From: Bacteriovoracales bacterium
Lineage (GTDB): Bacteria; Bdellovibrionota; Bacteriovoracia; Bacteriovoracales; Bacteriovoracaceae
Assembly (NCBI GenBank): GCA_007117175.1
Contig: SKGZ01000012.1
Location: 1 to 18,175 of the forward strand
Direction of reading: 5' to 3'
Length of the DNA stretch: 18,175 nucleotides
A program made the position numbers and the translations under genes. A model generated the notes under the pieces. It was not told the DNA's origin and did no database searches. It was given only the letters and a program-made list of their open reading frames with translations. Shown here one piece after another: positions 14,175 to 18,175 of the stretch (position 1 is the first letter of the stretch; every line of letters starts with the position of its first letter).

Positions 14175-14570
14175 TCAATTTTCAAAGGTTCTCTTACGAT
14201 TTCCAAAATGGATATTAAGCGATCTGGTTTCATCGCTATCCATATCGAAGCTGTTCATAATTAAGCTGGCCTCTTCAAGACCATAGAGTTTAAAGACGCG
14301 AACAAAGTCCGGATCGACATTAGAAAGAGTAATTTTTTGTCGGCATTGTTTTTTTATGATCTGCAAAGTTTCCACAAAGTGATTGATTCCCGATGATCCA
14401 ATAAACTCCATTCCCGCCATATCAATTTGAATTTGTGCCTCTGGGTAGTGATCGATTAACTCTGTCAGCTCACTTCGAAGAGGGATTGTATTGTCATAAT
14501 TAATATCACCTTTCATTTGTACGATGATATTTCCCATTGAATCTCTCATAATTTCTGCTTTAATGGACAT
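14175..14570 (-). CDS. STAS-domain protein (anti-sigma factor antagonist-like)
   Basis: The 131-residue protein matches the STAS fold of SpoIIAA/RsbV-type antagonists: a beta-strand start, G-D-I-N-Y-D-N, and I-D-M-A-G-M-E-F-I-G-S-S-G-I (49-62) with the candidate phosphorylation serine (S59/S60, S60 by motif with SpoIIAA). A glycine replaces the usual aspartate before the serines. Family members bind and release an anti-sigma kinase when unphosphorylated. No kinase (RsbW-like), phosphatase or sigma factor is encoded nearby, so the partner is elsewhere. The C-terminal 20 residues extend past the domain and are charged. The ATG has AAGGAAG upstream. It is divergent from rsmI. Confidence 0.85.
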   Translation of the reverse strand: MSIKAEIMRDSMGNIIVQMKGDINYDNTIPLRSELTELIDHYPEAQIQIDMAGMEFIGSSGINHFVETLQIIKKQCRQKITLSNVDPDFVRVFKLYGLEEASLIMNSFDMDSDETRSLNIHFGNRKRTFEN

Positions 14571-14597
14571 AGTTCACTTCCTTTTTTCAGCTAAACC

Positions 14598-14619
14598 TAG
14601 GAATTATCCTATCATAGGA
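14598..14619. promoter_or_regulatory. Inverted-repeat array between the STAS gene and rsmI
   Basis: TAGGA (14598-14602), TCCTA (14607-14611) and TAGGA (14615-14619) alternate. TCCTAT-C-ATAGGA (14607-14619) is a perfect inverted repeat. On the minus strand it overlaps a possible -10 GATAAT (14608-14603) whose -35 would be TTCATT (14631-14626). An operator for the STAS gene or both genes is plausible. The 81-nt gap holds nothing else recognisable. Confidence 0.35.
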
Positions 14620-14651
14620 AAAGGAAATGAATTGAGAGGGGGAAAAAAGTA

Positions 14652-15455
14652 ATGGGTCGACTCATTCTTTTAACATTACCGGTGGGCAATTTATCAGACA
14701 TCACTAATCGGGTAAAGACCGCCTTAACTGAGGGTGAAGTCTTTGCGGTGGAGGACACTCGTAGTTTTAAAAAATTACTACAATTATTATCCATTGATTA
14801 TTCTGATAAATTCATTCAGTCTTTTCATGAGCACACTCAGGATTTTGAGTTTTGGTTGCAAAAAATGCAAAAAACAGATCTTTATCTTTGCTCTGAGGCG
14901 GGTAGTCCATTGATTAGTGATCCGGCCTATCCATTGATTCAATTAGCTCTGGCCAATGAAATCGAAATTGACAGTTATGGGGGAGTCAGTGCCCTTAACT
15001 ACGCCCTGGAACTCTGTGGTCTGCCTATTCAGCCTTTTACTTTCTACGGATTTTTATCTCGAGAGAGAAAGAAAAGAAATGAAGTCTATCTCAAACTACA
15101 AGCAGGGGGGACCTTCTTTTTCTTCGAATCTCCCCATCGCATTGAAAAAACAGTCAGTGAACTAGTGCAATTATACCCTAAGGCGCAATTGGCCATTTGT
15201 AGAGAATTGAGTAAAAAGTTTCAACAGGTATGGCGCTTTGCTGCCAAAGATTGGGCCAAGATACAATCACAATTAATCACCAAGGGAGAGTTTGTTTTAG
15301 CGATCAGTCTGCCAGCACAAGAACAGCAGCAGCAGCACTTAGAATTGCTGGCCCAAGCAGTTTTACACTCAGGTGGCCAAAAAAAAGATCTGGCCAAATT
15401 ACTGGCCGAGATCCTGAATTTAAAGTCCAAAGACGTTTATCAGAAGTTAGTTTAA
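14652..15455 (+). CDS. rsmI: 16S rRNA (cytidine1402-2'-O)-methyltransferase RsmI
   Basis: RsmI methylates the ribose of C1402 in the decoding centre of 16S rRNA, using S-adenosylmethionine. The 267-residue tetrapyrrole-methylase-fold protein has L-P-V-G-N-L-S-D-I-T at the start, A-V-E-D-T-R, C-S-E-A-G-S-P-L-I-S-D-P, then G-G-V-S-A-L (usually P-G-x-S-A), and F-Y-G-F-L-S-R and F-F-E-S-P-H-R. All are in the family order. Small changes such as L-P-V-G for T-P-I-G and S-E-A-G for S-D-A-G are conservative. GAGAGGGGG lies 9 nt or more before the ATG. It is transcribed alone, converging with the subtilase. Confidence 0.94.
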   Translation: MGRLILLTLPVGNLSDITNRVKTALTEGEVFAVEDTRSFKKLLQLLSIDYSDKFIQSFHEHTQDFEFWLQKMQKTDLYLCSEAGSPLISDPAYPLIQLALANEIEIDSYGGVSALNYALELCGLPIQPFTFYGFLSRERKKRNEVYLKLQAGGTFFFFESPHRIEKTVSELVQLYPKAQLAICRELSKKFQQVWRFAAKDWAKIQSQLITKGEFVLAISLPAQEQQQQHLELLAQAVLHSGGQKKDLAKLLAEILNLKSKDVYQKLV

Positions 15456-15476
15456 TTATGACGTTTTTTCTCTTTT

Positions 15477-15503
15477 AAAAAAGCAGCCCCTTGAGGAGCT
15501 GCT
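15477..15503 (-). terminator. Intrinsic terminator of the subtilase gene
   Basis: Read on the minus strand, AGCAGCTCC pairs with GGGGCTGCT (nine pairs including one G-T) around the tetraloop TCAA, and six T residues follow directly. It lies 16 nt past the protease stop codon. On the plus strand the stem is not followed by a T-run, so it would serve rsmI only weakly. Confidence 0.88.
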
Positions 15504-15519
15504 TGTGGATCATTTGAGG

Positions 15520-17106
15520 TTATTCGCTAACAGTAAAGGAAGTAATATAATCATCTCCAGGAAAACCATCACCATTGCCATCGAGGTGATTGCCAAAGGC
15601 ATCCTTAAGGGTGGCAGCAGAAGCGATGAGGCGATATTCTCCTGCTTCAAGCTCTGGTGTTTTAAGGCTGATCACGTTGGTTCCAATGAAGTATTCTTCA
15701 GGAACTTCTAAAGGAATGACTTGCTCGCCTGAGTCACTGACTTTGACTAAACGAAAGCTTTCAGGGTTAGTGATTGAGTCAGCGGTGAAAAGTCTTTTAG
15801 ACTTTAACTCAATTTCAGTCACCCCTGCAGAGAGTTGTCGTCTTTCCAGATTGGAAAGCAGACCAGTAAAAGTAGGGGGAGAGAAAGTGTCATGCAATGA
15901 GTTTAAAGAATTGACTCTTCCACTTCCTAACTCATTGGCAAAGCGATCGGCATTGATGGAATCGATATCATCACTGGCCATATAAAGTTTAGTTGCCACC
16001 TGCTCCATGGTCCAGTCTGGGTTGTGTGACCAAATCAGAGCAGCCACGGCAGCGGCATTGGGAGCGGCCATAGATGTTCCTGAAAAGCGACGATAGCCGT
16101 TATTAATGGTGGAGAGGATGTCACTGCCGGGAGCAGAGATATCAATTTTAGGTCCATAGTTACTAAAAGAGCTGCGACGATCAGCGTTTCCTTGCTGGGC
16201 AAGTGTGCTGGCCACAAATAAGACCTTGTCATTTTCTGCGCGAAGAGGAGAGCGTCGATTATTATTACCTGCAGAATTAAAAACAATCACTTGGTTCTCA
16301 TAGGCGTAGTCAACGGCTGCTTGATAGACAGGGTTGCGGGCCATACCGTCCACATTATAACTTGTATTGATAATTTTAGCTCCATGATCAACTGCCCAAG
16401 CGTAGGTTTTAGCCACTAATGAAGCTGTCCAGGAACAGCCAGGTCCATACCAGCGCAGTCCCATGATCTTGGCATGAGGAGCAACACCAGCCCCTCCTAC
16501 ATTATTATTAATTCCAGCGGCAATGATTCCTGCTACGTGGGTTCCGTGGTTATCGCTAGTGCGAACAGGGCTGGGATCAGTGCGGTCGTGACAAAAATCC
16601 CATCCTTTAAGCTCACCTTCTTGCCATATTTGATCGCGAAGGTCCTCATGCTCAATGGCCACACCATCATCAGTCACGGCCACAATGATTTCGCTGGCAG
16701 GATTGTGTAGACTCCAGGCAGGAAAACTTCTCATGACGTTGTGATGATCTTGGTTTCTCAGTTCTGGATCATTGAAGGGAAAGGGAACAAGTTCTCTGGG
16801 GTCACCGATGAACTCCTCATCAGGGTGAGACCACAGAACATTCTTGTCGATCATTAAACTCTCTTTGGCTTCTACCAAGATCAAGGTTTCAAAGCCGTTT
16901 TCAACTTGTCGGCTCAAAATAACTTCTTTGGCATTTTGATAGTCAAGGGGAAGCTCACTGACATCTTTGATTTTAGTCTCGGTTTTGATTGCCATGACTG
17001 TTTCGTTGGTCGGTTGAGATTTGACCTGAAAATCTTTTTGGTTTTGTACCCATGCGTGGGTGTTGATGGAAAAAATTGCAAACAATAAAATTGTTAAGCG
17101 GGCCAT
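15520..17106 (-). CDS. Secreted subtilisin-like serine protease (S8 family)
   Basis: The 528-residue precursor has a signal peptide (cleavage likely after T-H-A, residue 18), then an N-terminal region of about 110 residues that is probably a propeptide. The catalytic domain (about 130-385) carries the triad: D146 in V-A-V-T-D-D-G-V, H187 in N-H-G-T-H-V-A-G and S345 in F-S-G-T-S-M-A-A-P. N281 in S-A-G-N-N is the likely oxyanion residue. C172 and C224 may form a disulfide. The C-terminal domain (about 410-528) is beta-rich and ends with L-D-G-N-G-D-G-F-P-G-D-D-Y, a possible calcium-binding loop. AAAGGAG precedes the ATG and a strong terminator follows. Degradation of extracellular protein is the likely role. 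Confidence 0.94.
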   Translation of the reverse strand: MARLTILLFAIFSINTHAWVQNQKDFQVKSQPTNETVMAIKTETKIKDVSELPLDYQNAKEVILSRQVENGFETLILVEAKESLMIDKNVLWSHPDEEFIGDPRELVPFPFNDPELRNQDHHNVMRSFPAWSLHNPASEIIVAVTDDGVAIEHEDLRDQIWQEGELKGWDFCHDRTDPSPVRTSDNHGTHVAGIIAAGINNNVGGAGVAPHAKIMGLRWYGPGCSWTASLVAKTYAWAVDHGAKIINTSYNVDGMARNPVYQAAVDYAYENQVIVFNSAGNNNRRSPLRAENDKVLFVASTLAQQGNADRRSSFSNYGPKIDISAPGSDILSTINNGYRRFSGTSMAAPNAAAVAALIWSHNPDWTMEQVATKLYMASDDIDSINADRFANELGSGRVNSLNSLHDTFSPPTFTGLLSNLERRQLSAGVTEIELKSKRLFTADSITNPESFRLVKVSDSGEQVIPLEVPEEYFIGTNVISLKTPELEAGEYRLIASAATLKDAFGNHLDGNGDGFPGDDYITSFTVSE

Positions 17107-17138
17107 CCTTAGCTCCTTTGTTTTGTTGTCGTTCTAGT

Positions 17139-17144
17139 ATTATA
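17139..17144 (-). promoter_or_regulatory. Putative -10 element of the subtilase gene
   Basis: A perfect TATAAT on the minus strand (17144-17139) would start transcription near 17132, giving a leader of about 25 nt that includes the AAAGGAG ribosome site. No good -35 is present at the usual distance. Just upstream is the hairpin ATTGAA-TTTT-TTCAAT, which could weakly terminate desaturase transcripts. Confidence 0.4.
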
Positions 17145-17211
17145 AAATTGAAAAAATTCAATAGGGAAAAGATTTCCGCAAAGGGAGAGAATTTGTTAGA
17201 AATACTCGGAG

Positions 17212-18175
17212 TTAATAACTCAGTTTTAGCCGGTAATTGGCGTAGAGAGTGCGTTTGAGCTCAGCAGCAAATTCCTTAAGAGGTGCTTGAAGTCTAGTTT
17301 TTTGTCCCTGTAGATAGAGCTCTACTTCTTTTCTCAATTCTTGCAAGCTGATTTCTAGTTCTTGACAAAGTTGCTCGGCGCGTTTTTTGAACCTATGGTC
17401 CTTTTCCCAAAGATCATGAAAAAGTCGTATGACTTCATTTTTCATAGTTCTAGGGGTGAAAGCGTTGAGAATAGTGGCCAGTTTTAATTTTTCTAAAATA
17501 ATCAGATAGCAATAACCAATGTCAAATTCAAACCAACGATGACGGAAAGAACAACTTTTAGGCTTGGCGTGATGATTATTATGATCCAGTTCGCCACAAA
17601 TGATAAAGTTTAGCAAAAAGAGAAAGCCAATATTGCGGCTATTATCACTGCATTTGTGATTGCGGTAGCCAAGATAATGGGCAAGAGCATTGACTCCTCC
17701 GACAGCAAAGAGTGGTGAAATTAAGAAATTGAGAGCCGATAACAGCGTTCCCCAGGCAGGACCTAAAAAGAGTAGGTTGAAAAAGGTCATGATACAGGGA
17801 CCAAGCAGCAGGTTATTTTCAAAAAAACGTTCCATTCTATTAAGTTTGATATTATTGCGGATGTTGACAACGGCAGGTTCTGACTTTGCCTTAGAATAGT
17901 CAAAGACTCCTAAAGTAAAAACGCGCCAAAAACCTTTTTGGACGGGGCTATGGGGATCTTTTTCTTGATCGGAGTGAGCATGGTGATAGAGATGAACGCT
18001 GACCCAGTCTCTTTTTCCCATACTAGTAATTAACCAAAGCCAAGTTTGCATGGCAAGATCAACGATTGGGTGAATCTCTACACCGCGATGAGTGTGGTGG
18101 CGGTGAAAAGATAAACTCATAGCGCTAATGGTGAGATGGGCCATAATGATCATATAGAGCAAAATCTTAACTAGA
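17212..18175 (-). CDS. Membrane fatty-acid desaturase (delta-9 acyl desaturase type), 5' end cut by window edge
   Basis: The product is a di-iron membrane desaturase that introduces a double bond into acyl chains. All three histidine boxes are visible: H-R-H-H-T-H (box 1), H-L-Y-H-H-A-H-S-D (box 2) and H-N-N-H-H (box 3). D-P-H-S-P after box 2 fits the acyl-CoA/acyl-lipid delta-9 desaturases. Hydrophobic segments flank box 1 and lie between boxes 2 and 3. The last 80-90 residues are charged and helical, similar in style to proteobacterial DesA-type proteins. The frame stays open to the window edge, so the N-terminus is incomplete; internal TTG or ATG codons near 18160 are not reliable starts. 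The gene precedes the protease on the same strand, 105 nt away. Confidence 0.9.
   Translation of the reverse strand, partial: LVKILLYMIIMAHLTISAMSLSFHRHHTHRGVEIHPIVDLAMQTWLWLITSMGKRDWVSVHLYHHAHSDQEKDPHSPVQKGFWRVFTLGVFDYSKAKSEPAVVNIRNNIKLNRMERFFENNLLLGPCIMTFFNLLFLGPAWGTLLSALNFLISPLFAVGGVNALAHYLGYRNHKCSDNSRNIGFLFLLNFIICGELDHNNHHAKPKSCSFRHRWFEFDIGYCYLIILEKLKLATILNAFTPRTMKNEVIRLFHDLWEKDHRFKKRAEQLCQELEISLQELRKEVELYLQGQKTRLQAPLKEFAAELKRTLYANYRLKLSY

Noticed and set aside
15590..15985. 131-codon open frame antisense to the subtilase gene
   Set aside because: It lies wholly within a clear protease gene on the other strand, has no ribosome site or recognisable motif, and its composition reflects the protease codons.
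17209..17221. GAGTTA-A-TAACTC inverted repeat at the desaturase stop as a terminator
   Set aside because: The stem is short and AT-rich and no T-run follows on either strand, so it is not a convincing terminator.

Overview
The window looks like chromosome from a Gram-negative bacterium of moderate-to-low GC content, most likely a member of the former Deltaproteobacteria near Bdellovibrionota (Bacteriovorax/Bdellovibrio-like). The basis is the order ffh - rpsP - khpA - rimM - trmD - SPOUT methyltransferase - rplS - rnhB - yraN, with the extra SPOUT protein between trmD and rplS, plus a TonB-dependent outer-membrane receptor and several exported hydrolases. The taxonomic placement is inference from gene order and protein style, not from a marker search.

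Layout. (1) 48-1322: two adjacent exported, glycine-rich proteins of unknown function that look like diverged paralogues. (2) 1372-2259: a tRNA-Val(GAC) followed 28 nt later by proC, probably one transcript. (3) 2368-3411: a secreted zincin-like metalloprotease, converging with a leftward operon at 3408-7138 whose transcription order is dus (tRNA dihydrouridine synthase), a NYN/LabA-type RNase-like protein and a TonB-dependent receptor. (4) 7228-12971: a long rightward block of translation and protein-targeting genes (ffh, rpsP, khpA, rimM, trmD, SPOUT MTase, rplS, rnhB, yraN) ending in a small exported glycine-zipper protein. Many genes here overlap or abut. (5) 12968-14570, leftward: a STAS-domain protein, then an AAA ATPase of the DUF4143 family. 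(6) 14652-15455: rsmI, divergent from the STAS gene. (7) 15477-18175, leftward: a strong intrinsic terminator, a secreted subtilisin-like protease, and a membrane fatty-acid desaturase cut by the window edge.

How they work together. The central block is a housekeeping unit: SRP targeting (Ffh), ribosomal proteins (bS16, bL19), ribosome maturation (RimM), an RNA-binding KH protein, and tRNA/rRNA modification (TrmD, the SPOUT protein, Dus, RsmI). The flanks hold envelope and secreted functions (receptor, two exported proteases, desaturase, small exported glycine-rich proteins), consistent with a bacterium that degrades external protein. No IS element, CRISPR array, rRNA, phage gene or integrase was seen. 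The least explained parts are the tandem paralogue pair at the left end, the translational coupling of a NYN nuclease-like gene to an outer-membrane receptor, and symmetric sequences in the promoter regions of the STAS and DUF4143 genes. I did not find a convincing new multi-gene system.
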